A DNA stretch of 64,000 bases from an uncultured Nocardioides sp. Its GTDB lineage: Bacteria; Actinomycetota; Actinomycetes; Propionibacteriales; Nocardioidaceae. Of this stretch, positions 9,946-20,815 are shown in pieces. The notes below the pieces were generated by a model. It was not told the DNA's origin, made no database searches, and was given only the letters and a program-made list of their open reading frames with translations. The number at the start of each line of letters is the position of its first letter. Within the stretch, counting starts at the first letter, position 1. The stretch lies in NCBI RefSeq assembly GCF_947488025.1, contig NZ_CANKYS010000006.1, forward strand, positions 62,001-126,000, given 5' to 3'. Both the position numbers and the translations under genes were made by a program.

Positions 9946-11465
9946 CAGTGGCCCGCCTCGTCGAGGGTGTTGAGGATGTTGACGCCGCGGAACAGCGCGC
10001 TGGGGCAGCCGTGGCTGACGGCGGCAACCTGCCCGGGCTGGGCCTTGCCGCAGTTGAACGCGCCGTGCAGCTCCCACGTGTCGGGGCCTCCGACGGCCTC
10101 CATGGAGCCCCAGAAGTCGGTCGTGGTCGCCTGGTAGGCCACGTCACGGAGCATCCCGTCCAGCTTGCCGTCGGTGATCGTGTAGAACCGCTGGCCGGTG
10201 AACTGGAAGTTGAAGCGCTGCATGTCGATCGACCACGACTTGTCGCCCACGACGTAGATGCCGCGCTCGACCCGCGAGATGAGGTCGTCGGTGCCGAGGT
10301 TGTCAGCGCCGGGCATCAGCGACACGTTGGCCATCCGCTGGATCGGGATGTGGCCGGGGGAGTCGGCGTACGCGCAGCCGTTGGACCGGCCGTCGTTCAG
10401 CTCCGGCTTGAGGTGGCCCATCGAGCGGTCGAGCTGGTAGCCCACCAGCACGCCGTCGCGGACGATGTCCCACTCCTGCGTCTGGACGCCCTCGTCGTCG
10501 TAGCCGACCGTCGCGAGACCGTGCTCCTGCGTGCGGTCACCCCGGACGTTCATCACCGGGGAGCCGTACTGGAGGTTCCCGAGCTTGTCGTAGGTCGCGA
10601 ACGACGTGCCGGCGTAGTTGGCCTCGTAGCCCAGCGCGCGGTCGAGCTCGGTGGCGTGACCGATGGACTCGTGGATGGTCAGCCAGAGGTTCGAGGGGTG
10701 CACGACGAGGTCGTAGGTGCCCGCCTCGACGGTGGGGGCCTTGAGCTTCTCGGCGAGCAGCTCGGGGACCTCGGTGAGCTCGGCGTCCCAGTCCCAGTGC
10801 GACCCGGTGAGGTACTCCCACCCGCGGCCGACCGGCGGTGCGACGGAGGCCATCGAGTCGAAGATCCCGGTCTGGTCGTCCTCGCCGGTGGCCTCGAAGC
10901 CCGGCTGCAGGCGCACCCGCTGCTGGGTGGTGCGGGTGCCGCTGAGGTCGGCGTAGTACTTGTTCTCCTGCACCTGCTGCAGGAAGGCCGTGGCGTGGTT
11001 GACGGCCGCGCCCGTGCGCAGCCGGTCGGTCCAGTCGACGAGGAGGGCCGCCTTCTCGGGGGTGGGTACGTCGAGCGGGTTCACGTCGTAGCCCGACACC
11101 CAGGTGACGTCGTCGTGCACCGGCTCGGGGGCGAGCTCGACCGGGGTCGTCGTCATCGCCGCGGCGACCTGGGCGACCGCGACGGCGGTCTCGGCGACCC
11201 GGCGCGCCTCGTCGTCGGTCAGGACGATGCCGGAGGCGAAGCCCCACGCGCCGCGGTGGACGACGCGGACGGCGAAGCCGAGGTCCTCGGCGTCGCTCGC
11301 GGTCTGCAGGACGCCGTCGCGTGCGCCGAGGTACTGGTAGCGGTTGCGCTCGAACCGGAAGTCCGCGTGGCTGGCCCCGAGCTCCTGGGCCCGGGCGAGG
11401 GCCACCTCGCCGAGCCGGCGGTGCGGCAGGTCGCTGAAGGTCGGGTCGAGCCCGGGCGCACTCAT
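9945..11465 (-). CDS. tldD: TldD family metalloprotease, catalytic subunit
   Basis: A 506-residue zinc peptidase. The catalytic motif is H265-E-S-I-G-H270 in WLTIHESIGHATELDRALGY, and the third metal ligand is probably the cysteine of GAFNCGKAQPGQ near the C-terminus. N-terminal beta domain contains ASHADFRFERNRYQYLGARD. The partner TldE follows directly. Length is slightly longer than the E. coli enzyme. The ATG at 11465 is 58 bp from the next leftward gene, sbcC, which therefore may share transcription. Confidence 0.92.
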   Translation of the reverse strand: MSAPGLDPTFSDLPHRRLGEVALARAQELGASHADFRFERNRYQYLGARDGVLQTASDAEDLGFAVRVVHRGAWGFASGIVLTDDEARRVAETAVAVAQVAAAMTTTPVELAPEPVHDDVTWVSGYDVNPLDVPTPEKAALLVDWTDRLRTGAAVNHATAFLQQVQENKYYADLSGTRTTQQRVRLQPGFEATGEDDQTGIFDSMASVAPPVGRGWEYLTGSHWDWDAELTEVPELLAEKLKAPTVEAGTYDLVVHPSNLWLTIHESIGHATELDRALGYEANYAGTSFATYDKLGNLQYGSPVMNVRGDRTQEHGLATVGYDDEGVQTQEWDIVRDGVLVGYQLDRSMGHLKPELNDGRSNGCAYADSPGHIPIQRMANVSLMPGADNLGTDDLISRVERGIYVVGDKSWSIDMQRFNFQFTGQRFYTITDGKLDGMLRDVAYQATTTDFWGSMEAVGGPDTWELHGAFNCGKAQPGQVAAVSHGCPSALFRGVNILNTLDEAGH

Positions 11466-11523
11466 GGGGACGAACCTAGCCGAGCCGCGCGTGGACGATC
11501 GGCAGCGACTCCGCTGTCGTGGG

Positions 11524-14504
<2,981 letters not shown>

Positions 14505-14508
<4 letters not shown>

Positions 14509-15689
14509 CTGGCACCGCCCGTCGCGCGGTTGGGGGAACCGACGAGGACGTCCTGGTCGGGGTCGTGGCAGCAGGCGTCGATGGCCTCGCGCAGGAGCGT
14601 GGACTCCTGCGGTGTGGCCGTCGATCCCCGGACGTGGCGCACGAAGTCGATCGCGATCGCGTGGTCGCTGGTGCCCGCTGCCGGCCGCGGCGGGGTGCGG
14701 ACGTCGGGGGCGGGCGCCGGGAACTGCAGGACGAGCGTGTGCGGGAAGCGGCGTCGCAGCAGCTCCATCGCGCGCAACGGGCGCCGCTCGTCGGTGAGGG
14801 TGGCCTGCACCCAGTCGCCCTCGTGCGCGGCGAGCGCGGGGTCGCCCAGCAGCTGCTCCAGCGTGCCGGAGAGCCGGGCCAGCCTGCGCGGCACCGGCGC
14901 GTCGATCCAGGTCGCCGACGCGAACCCGGCGGCGTCGAGGTCCACGAGCCACGAGCCCTTGACCTGGTCGGCCTCGGAGAAGGAGTAGGCCAGCGGGGAG
15001 CCGGAGTAGCGCAGTCGCTCGTCGAGGACGTGGGGGCCGTGCAGGTGGCCGAGCGCGGTGTAGTCGATGCCGTCGAACACGCTGGTCGCGACCCGGGAGA
15101 CGCCGCCCACGCTGATGTCGCGCTCGGACTCCGACGGTGTCGCCCCCGCCACGAAGGCGTGGGCGAGGACCACGCTGCGAGTGGTGGTGGGGCGTGCGGC
15201 GAGGTCGGCTCGGACCCGGGTCATCGCCTCCGACAGGGCGGCCTCGTGGCTGCGGCGGGCCAGGCCCCAGGGCTCGAGCAGCGCCGAGGGGTCGAGGTAG
15301 GGGAGCGCATGGATCGCGACGTCGCCGTGCCGGTCGGCGAGCACGACGGGGGTGCCGACCGAGGACGCGTCGGTGCGGACGAAGACACCGGCGGCGTCCA
15401 TCAGCCGCGAGCCGAAGCCCAGGCGCCGGGCGCTGTCGTGGTTGCCGCTGCTGACGACGACCCGGGCGCGGGAGGCGGCGAGCCGTGCGAACGTGTCGTC
15501 GGCCAGCGCGACCGCGTCGACGTGGGGGAGGGCCCGGTCGTAGACGTCGCCCGAGACCACGACGACGTCGACCCCCTCCTGCGCGACGACCTCGAGGAGG
15601 TGGTCGACGAACGCACCCTGGTGGCCCAGGAGGTCCTCGCGGTGGAAGGACCTCCCCAGGTGCCAGTCGGAGGTGTGGAGGATGCGCAC
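14505..15689 (-). CDS. sbcD: Exonuclease SbcD, nuclease subunit
   Basis: A 394-residue Mre11-type metallophosphoesterase that pairs with SbcC. Metal-binding motifs are all present: HTSDWHLG (residues 5-12), SGDVYDRALP, SGNHDSARRLG, LAHAF and GHLHGPHV. The GTG at 15689 gives the standard MRILHTSDWHLG start; the open frame continues upstream but without family similarity. The C-terminal domain that caps the DNA-binding site runs to the stop, which overlaps sbcC by 4 bp. Confidence 0.95.
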
Positions 15690-15748
15690 GTGACGAACGT
15701 TAGATCGCGGCACCGACAGGGCGGGTCCACCACGCCGCCCGGGTCCGG

Positions 15749-16573
15749 TCAGTAGCGCACGGTGCGCCCTGCGGAGGTGAAGCCCCACAGGTCGATGCCC
15801 GCCTCGGCGGCCAGCCGGGCGGCCAGGCTCGTCGGTGCCCCGACCGCCACGATCGAGCCGATGCCGACGGCCGCGGCCTTCTGCACGAGCTCGAACCCGA
15901 CGCGTCCGCTGAGCACCAGGCACGCGGCGGCGGGCGGCTCACCGGCGAGCACCCGCGCGCCGACGACCTTGTCGACGGCGTTGTGCCGCCCGACGTCCTC
16001 GCGGACGACCGACAGCGTGCCGTCGGCGTCGGCCAGCCCGGCCGCGTGCACGCCGCCGGTGCGCGCGAAGAGCGTCTGGCGATCGCGCAGCGCCTCCGGC
16101 AGGCGTCGTACGACGGACGCGTCGGGGCGCGGACCCGACCACGGACGTGCCGTCCGGGTGGCCAGCGCCTCCATCACGCTGTCCTTGCCGCACACCCCGC
16201 AGGCCGACGACCCTGTCGACGAGGCCTCGTGCCGGTGGGGGAGCACGGTCGTGCCGGCGACGGCGACGGTGACGACGTTGAACTCCTGCTCGGGAGCGAG
16301 GTCCGCATCGGTGCAGTAGGCGACCTGGGCGATCGCGGCAGGCGCGGCCAGGCCCTCGTTGACCAGCCAGCCGGCGGCGAGCTCGAAGTCGTGCCCGGGC
16401 GTGCGCATCGTCACCCAGGCCCGCTGCGGTGCGAGCGACCCGGCGCGCACCCGGATCTCGAGCGGCTCCTCGGTGATGAGCCGGTCCTCGCGGCGCACCT
16501 CGGAGCCGTCGCCGTGCTCCACCACTCGCGTCCGGACCGAGGGCCCGGGACGTCGCACTCGCTCGGTCGTCAC
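15749..16573 (-). CDS. fdhD: Formate dehydrogenase accessory sulfurtransferase FdhD
   Basis: A 274-residue protein that transfers sulfur from IscS to the molybdenum cofactor of formate dehydrogenase. The sulfur-carrying loop is C125-G-V-C128 in TGSSACGVCGKDSV, and the cofactor-binding C-terminus contains SGRVGFELVQKAAAVGI. No formate dehydrogenase structural gene is in the window, so the target enzyme is encoded elsewhere. The ATG gives a normal length; the gene is monocistronic by appearance. Confidence 0.95.
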   Translation of the reverse strand: MTTERVRRPGPSVRTRVVEHGDGSEVRREDRLITEEPLEIRVRAGSLAPQRAWVTMRTPGHDFELAAGWLVNEGLAAPAAIAQVAYCTDADLAPEQEFNVVTVAVAGTTVLPHRHEASSTGSSACGVCGKDSVMEALATRTARPWSGPRPDASVVRRLPEALRDRQTLFARTGGVHAAGLADADGTLSVVREDVGRHNAVDKVVGARVLAGEPPAAACLVLSGRVGFELVQKAAAVGIGSIVAVGAPTSLAARLAAEAGIDLWGFTSAGRTVRY

Positions 16574-16661
16574 GCCTCGACACTAGCCCGCGACCGGCTC
16601 CGGCTGGTGGCCGAGATCACCCCTTCGAGGATGCCCGGGCGGATGCTACTGGTCCGTAGGA

Positions 16662-16695
16662 TGTAAGAGCCGCAACGGAGCGGTTAGTTCTTACA
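16662..16695. repeat. Interrupted inverted repeat upstream of a small ORF
   Basis: TGTAAGA (16662-16668) pairs with TCTTACA (16689-16695), and inside it CCGC (16670-16673) pairs with GCGG (16680-16683). The outer arms are A+T-rich compared with the surroundings. It lies in the 149-bp gap between fdhD and a small rightward ORF, either as a regulator binding site in the promoter or as a leader hairpin. Function inferred from position only. Confidence 0.45.
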
Positions 16696-16722
16696 CCAGC
16701 TTGCTCACCACGGGAGGGCCGG

Positions 16723-16890
16723 ATGCCCTCGGAAGGACAGATCTCCATGAACCCGCAGCTGCACCTGGCTCTCAGCCTCGTCGACTCGCGAGCGCGCTCC
16801 GCCCAGGATCGCGCCCTCCTGCGCCACGTGGAGATCGCCCGCCGTGAGGAGCGCCGTGCCCGGCGCGCCGCGCGTCGTACCATCCGCTGA
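16723..16890 (+). CDS. Small basic hypothetical protein
   Basis: A 55-codon ORF. ATG 16723 is preceded by GGGAGG at 16712-16717 with good spacing; a second in-frame ATG at 16747 (giving 47 residues, MNPQLHLALSLVDSRARS) has GGAAGGAC before it. The C-terminal half is helical and strongly basic (about a dozen Arg in the last 25 residues, ending RRAARRTIR). I do not recognise a named family; short Arg-rich proteins of this type are common in Nocardioides-like genomes, by memory. Nucleic-acid binding is possible but unproven. The upstream inverted repeat 16662-16695 may regulate it. Confidence 0.6.
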   Translation: MPSEGQISMNPQLHLALSLVDSRARSAQDRALLRHVEIARREERRARRAARRTIR

Positions 16891-16974
16891 CCCCCCTCAG
16901 CAGGACGTTCGCGGAGACCCCACCGTCGGGACCGAGCACCCTGTCGGAGCCTGCGCTCTGGCAGGGTGTTCGTC

Positions 16975-17406
16975 ATGACGGACGACACGCTGCGCAGCGT
17001 CGAGCTCACCCGCATCGGGCCGACCCGGTTCAAGGCGACCAACGCCCGGGGCGGTGAGACCTTCTTCGGGACCGGGGGAGAGGACCCCGACTTCACGCCG
17101 GTCGAGCTCCTGCTGGCTGCCATCGCCGGGTGCAGCGCGCTCGACGTCGAGGCGATCACCCACAAGCGCACCTCCAGCACGACCTTCGACGTCCACGCCG
17201 AGGGGCACAAGGTGCGGGACGCGGACGGCAACCACCTCACCGGGCTCCGGCTGTCCTTCGACGTCGACTTCCCCGAGGGCCCGGACGGTGACGCCGCACG
17301 CGACCGCGTGCAGGCGGCGATCGAGATGTCGCGCGACCGGCTCTGCACGGTCTCGCGGACCGTGCAGCTCGGCGCCGGGATCACCTACGAGACGGTCAGC
17401 CGCTGA
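16975..17406 (+). CDS. OsmC family protein
   Basis: A 143-residue OsmC/Ohr-fold protein, a thiol-dependent peroxidase or sulfur-handling enzyme. Both conserved cysteines are present: C53 in AAIAGCSALDVEAI and C124 in RLCTVSRTV. It resembles the YhfA-like subgroup more than Ohr. ATG 16975 is preferred over the in-frame GTG three codons earlier. It ends 11 bp inside the convergent neighbour, so transcripts of the two genes overlap. Confidence 0.88.
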   Translation: MTDDTLRSVELTRIGPTRFKATNARGGETFFGTGGEDPDFTPVELLLAAIAGCSALDVEAITHKRTSSTTFDVHAEGHKVRDADGNHLTGLRLSFDVDFPEGPDGDAARDRVQAAIEMSRDRLCTVSRTVQLGAGITYETVSR

Positions 17407-17857
17407 CCCGGGTGCACGGCATCAGGATGAGCGTGCGCGGCTCGGCCACCGCGGGCTCGTCCAGGTAGCTCTCCCAGGGCGCGTCGGTGGCGACGTAGCC
17501 GTGCTCCTCCAACCACGTCGACGCCTCGCTCCACGCCTCGCCGAGGGTGTCGTGGGGCCCCGTGTGCACCAGCCGCGCCGCCCGGCACGCCGGGAGGCTG
17601 GACGGTTCGACCTCGGAGGCTGCCACGAGCGGTGCGTCGACCGGGAAGCCGGCCTCGAGGTCCCAGCCCGACGCGTCCATCGTGCGGTAGCGGGCGAACG
17701 GGGGACCGGCGAGTCGGCGACCCTGGTCGGCGGCTGCGCGGGCGACGGCCTCGAAGGCGCGGCCGAGGACGCCGGAGATGCTGTCCGGTGACGCCGGGCC
17801 CCTCACGACGGCCGTCGGCTGCTCCGCCAGGTCCACCACGGTGATCTCGTGCTCCAT
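17396..17857 (-). CDS. GyrI-like small-molecule binding domain protein
   Basis: A 153-residue protein with the GyrI/AraC effector-binding fold: MEHEITVVDLAEQPTAVVRG at the start, FARYRTMDASGWDLEAGFPV in the middle, a conserved HTGPHDTLGEAW motif and the ending EPRTLILMPC. No DNA-binding domain is attached, so it is likely a stand-alone drug or small-molecule binding or hydrolysing protein. It is convergent with the OsmC gene, with an 11-bp overlap. Confidence 0.82.
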   Translation of the reverse strand: MEHEITVVDLAEQPTAVVRGPASPDSISGVLGRAFEAVARAAADQGRRLAGPPFARYRTMDASGWDLEAGFPVDAPLVAASEVEPSSLPACRAARLVHTGPHDTLGEAWSEASTWLEEHGYVATDAPWESYLDEPAVAEPRTLILMPCTRVSG

Positions 17858-17971
17858 GGCACCGACCCTGCGCGACCCGGGTGGCGGGCGGGAGGGCCCA
17901 AGGTCCCACCCGCCCGAGGATCGCCGACCGGGACCCTCCCGCCCTGCGGGCCTCGCGGGCGAGCGGACCGA

Positions 17972-18688
17972 TCAGCCGATCGTGACGCTCTCGATCGTGA
18001 CGTCCTTGTTGGGCGCGCCGCCGCCGGCCGGGTGGGCGTTGTCGTTGCCCTCGGCCGCGATCGCGTCGATGGTCTCGAGGCCGGTCTCGTCGATGGTGCC
18101 GAAGACGGTGTAGTTGGGGGCGAACTGCGAGTCGCGGAACACCAGGAAGAACTGCGAGCCGTTGGTGTCGGGCCCGGCGTTGGCCATCGCCAGGGTGCCG
18201 GCCGGGTAGGTCTCGTCGCCGCTCAGCTCGTCGGCGAAGGAGTAGCCGGCGCCGCCGGAGCCGGTGCCGGTCGGGTCGCCGCACTGCAGGATGCCGAAGC
18301 CCTCCTGGTCACCGATGCGCGGGCACGGGGTGTCGTCGTAGAAGCCCTGCTCGGCCAGGGACACGAAGGAGTTCACCGTGCACGGCGCGGTGGCCGCGTC
18401 GAGGGTGAGGCCGATGTCGCCGAAGTTGGTGGTGATCGTCGCCGGCACCGTGCCCTCCGACGGGGCCTCGGCGTCCGGGGCCTCCACCTCGCGCGCCGGC
18501 TCCTGGCCGTCCTCGGGGTACTCGCACGTGGTGGTCTCGCCCGAGGCCTCCGACGACTCGCCCGACGACTCGCTGGACGTCTCGGACGAGGGGTCGGACG
18601 CGGTGTCCGACCCGTCCGCTTCGTTGCCGCAGGCGGACAGGGCGAGGACGGACAGGCAGGCGGCCACAGTGGCCAGTCGCTTCAGCAT
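17972..18688 (-). CDS. Peptidyl-prolyl cis-trans isomerase, cyclophilin lipoprotein
   Basis: A 238-residue exported lipoprotein. The signal peptide MLKRLATVAACLSVLALSAC ends in a lipobox (LSAC) with the acylated C20. A Ser/Glu-rich linker (about 25-60) precedes a cyclophilin domain with FGDIGLTLDAATAPCTVNSF, GYSFADE, TLAMANAGPDTNGSQFFL and FGTIDETGLETIDAI. It catalyses proline isomerisation in exported proteins at the outer face of the membrane. The active-site Arg of CypA (RxxPxFxxQ) is not conserved in the loop YDDTPCPRI, as is usual for this short actinobacterial type. ATG 18688 chosen for the signal peptide. Confidence 0.9.
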   Translation of the reverse strand: MLKRLATVAACLSVLALSACGNEADGSDTASDPSSETSSESSGESSEASGETTTCEYPEDGQEPAREVEAPDAEAPSEGTVPATITTNFGDIGLTLDAATAPCTVNSFVSLAEQGFYDDTPCPRIGDQEGFGILQCGDPTGTGSGGAGYSFADELSGDETYPAGTLAMANAGPDTNGSQFFLVFRDSQFAPNYTVFGTIDETGLETIDAIAAEGNDNAHPAGGGAPNKDVTIESVTIG

Positions 18689-18726
18689 GCCGGTGATGGT
18701 AGCCAGCGCCCCTCCAGGTCCCGGCG

Positions 18727-19566
18727 TCACATCTCCTCGTGGGTGTCGGGGTCGCCGCCGAAGAGCCGCCCGTCGGGCTCGGCGAGCGCGGAGATCGCGG
18801 CCACCTGCTCGTCGCTGAGCTCGAAGCCGAAGACGTCGAGGTTCTGGGCCTGGCGGACGGGGTCGGCCGACTTGGGGATGGGGAGCGAGCCGAGCTGGAC
18901 GTGCCAGCGCAGGATGACCTGGCCGGGGGAGACGCCGTGTGCTTCGGCGGCCGCGCGGACGGCGTCCTCCTCCAGCGGCGCCCGCCGCTTCCCCATCGGG
19001 CTCCACGCCTCGGTGCGGATGCCGAGCCGCTCGTGCACCTCGCGCATGTGCTCCTGCGGGAAGCGCGGGTGCAGCTCGACCTGGTTGACCGCCGGCGTGA
19101 CGCCGGTGTCGTCGATGATGCGGACGAGGTGCTCCTCGGTGAAGTTGGAGACGCCGATGGACCGCACCAGGCCGTCCTTCTGCAGCTGCACGAGTGCCCG
19201 CCACGCCTCGACGTACGTGCCCTGGCTCGGGTTGGGCCAGTGGATGAGGTGCAGGTCGGTGCGCTCGAGCCCGAGGCGGTCCAGCGACTCGCGCACGGAC
19301 CGGATCGCGTCGTCGTACGCGTGGTGGCGGCCCGGGATCTTGCTGGCGACGACCAGCTCGTCGCGCGGCACCCCTGAGCGCCGGATCGCCTCGCCGACCT
19401 CGACCTCGTTGTCGTAGTTCACCGCGGTGTCGACCAACCGGTAGCCGGCCTCGATGGCGGTGCGGATCGCCTCGGTGCCGTCGTCCCCGCGCAGGGGGTA
19501 GGTGCCGAAGCCGATCGCGGGGATGCTCGTGCCGTCGTTGAGGTCGTACGTCGGGATGTGGGCCAT
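18727..19566 (-). CDS. Aldo/keto reductase
   Basis: A 279-residue NADPH-dependent reductase with the AKR tetrad D46, Y51, K76 and H109 visible in DTAVNYDNE, ASKIPG and LHLIHWPNP. The cofactor-binding C-terminal part contains LPIPKSADPVRQAQNLDVF. It is most like the AKR5 (2,5-diketo-gluconate reductase) group. Substrate unknown. It reads leftward toward the cyclophilin gene, 38 bp apart. Confidence 0.92.
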   Translation of the reverse strand: MAHIPTYDLNDGTSIPAIGFGTYPLRGDDGTEAIRTAIEAGYRLVDTAVNYDNEVEVGEAIRRSGVPRDELVVASKIPGRHHAYDDAIRSVRESLDRLGLERTDLHLIHWPNPSQGTYVEAWRALVQLQKDGLVRSIGVSNFTEEHLVRIIDDTGVTPAVNQVELHPRFPQEHMREVHERLGIRTEAWSPMGKRRAPLEEDAVRAAAEAHGVSPGQVILRWHVQLGSLPIPKSADPVRQAQNLDVFGFELSDEQVAAISALAEPDGRLFGGDPDTHEEM

Positions 19567-19590
19567 GCCCTCACGGTAGGCGCACCCGGG

Positions 19591-19956
19591 TCAGGGCGCG
19601 CCGCGCGGCTCCTCGTGGGCAGGTCCGTCGCTGAGCTCGTCGACGACGAGCAGGTCGTGGCGGACCTGCCCCGCGCGGAACGAGGCCCGGGCGACCATGT
19701 GGCTCGACACCACGCTGGTGGCCATCTGCAGCAGCACGACGAGCGCGAGCATGCCGACGACGCCTGGGTCGCGCAGGCGGAGGGCGACCCCGGTCATCAC
19801 CAGCACCGTGCCCAGGACCTGCGGCTTGGTGGCGGCGTGCATCCGGGTCAGCAGGTCGGGCAGGCGGACGACGCCGATGGCGGCGATGAGCGCGAGCAGC
19901 GCGCCGAGGAGGATGCACACGGCGGCGGCGAGGTCGGCGACCTGGGTCCAGCTCAT
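19591..19956 (-). CDS. mnhG: Mrp Na+/H+ antiporter subunit G
   Basis: A 121-residue membrane protein with three hydrophobic helices, the last gene of the Mrp operon. Recognised by GALLALIAAIGVVRLPDLLTRMHAATKPQVLG, cut here to its core VRLPDLLTRMHAATKPQ, the family signature. It is part of the seven-subunit type antiporter complex in the membrane, needed for Na+/pH homeostasis. ATG overlaps the mnhF stop by 4 bp. Confidence 0.93.
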   Translation of the reverse strand: MSWTQVADLAAAVCILLGALLALIAAIGVVRLPDLLTRMHAATKPQVLGTVLVMTGVALRLRDPGVVGMLALVVLLQMATSVVSSHMVARASFRAGQVRHDLLVVDELSDGPAHEEPRGAP

Positions 19957-20258
19957 CGCGCACCGCCCGTGCCCGGGTCGTCGCGATCGGCAGCCTCGAG
20001 GTCGTCGCTGCGGCTGGCGTAGCGGGCGACGCTGACCGCGCCGACCATGCCGCAGCCCGCGAGCACCACCAGCATCGGCAGCGCGTAGGTCGCGCCGGAG
20101 TGGGCGACGTACAGGCCCGTCGCGCAGACCGTCACCGCCACGAGGACGTCGAGCGCGACGCTCCGGTCGAGGATCGTCGGTCCGATGGTGAGGCGCACGA
20201 GCAGGAGCGCGGCGGCTGCTGTGAGCAGCGCGGCGCCGACGACGAGCACGAGGGTCAT
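19953..20258 (-). CDS. mnhF: Mrp Na+/H+ antiporter subunit F
   Basis: A 101-residue subunit with three membrane helices; the signature is RLTIGPTILDRSVALDVL followed by YALPMLVVLAGCGMVGAVSVARY. ATG 20258 overlaps the mnhE stop by 4 bp; a longer open frame upstream lies within mnhE and is ignored. The short acidic tail (DDLEAADRDDPG) is cytoplasmic by the positive-inside rule. Confidence 0.93.
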   Translation of the reverse strand: MTLVLVVGAALLTAAAALLLVRLTIGPTILDRSVALDVLVAVTVCATGLYVAHSGATYALPMLVVLAGCGMVGAVSVARYASRSDDLEAADRDDPGTGGAR

Positions 20259-20815
20259 GGGCGCTCCCGGTCGGTCGGTCGGGGCGGGAGCGCGCGGAGC
20301 AGGCGCTGCTCGAGGTCCAGCGCGGTGCGGCGGAACTCGTCGGCGGCCTCCGCGTCCGGTACGTCGATGACGTGGAGGTAGAGCGTGTGGGTGGACCGGC
20401 GGGCCTCGACGACGACCGACCCCGGGATCAGCGACAGCATCGAGGCCACCAGGGTCATCAGGAAGTCGGACTTCGTCTCGAGGTCGACCGCGACCACGGC
20501 GTTGCGCACCGGGCGCCGTCTCAGGACGACGCCCGCGACCTGGATGCTGGCGCGCACCACGTCGAGCAGGAAGTGCGCGACGACGCCGAGCAGCGGAAGG
20601 GGGCGGACGGACGACCCGAGGTCGACCGGCGGCAGCGGGAAGGTCAGGCAGACCAGCACGGCCACCAGCACGCCCCCGACGACGAGCAGCGGCGTGACGG
20701 CGCCCCACAGGGCCAGCCAGACCAGCAGCAGCCAGACGACCGCGAGCGGCTGGACGGCGCGATGCCGGGCGGGCCGCGTGGACCCGTCGCGGCGGGTGCG
20801 CATCACCGGGCTCAC
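20255..20815 (-). CDS. mnhE: Mrp Na+/H+ antiporter subunit E
   Basis: A 186-residue subunit with two N-terminal helices (about 21-60), a third near 75-95, and the soluble domain containing the MnhE signature DFLMTLVASMLSLIPGSVVV and TLYLHVIDV. GTG start overlaps the mnhD stop by 4 bp. The C-terminal tail after LEQRLLRAL is longer and basic. Confidence 0.93.
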   Translation of the reverse strand: MSPVMRTRRDGSTRPARHRAVQPLAVVWLLLVWLALWGAVTPLLVVGGVLVAVLVCLTFPLPPVDLGSSVRPLPLLGVVAHFLLDVVRASIQVAGVVLRRRPVRNAVVAVDLETKSDFLMTLVASMLSLIPGSVVVEARRSTHTLYLHVIDVPDAEAADEFRRTALDLEQRLLRALPPRPTDRERP

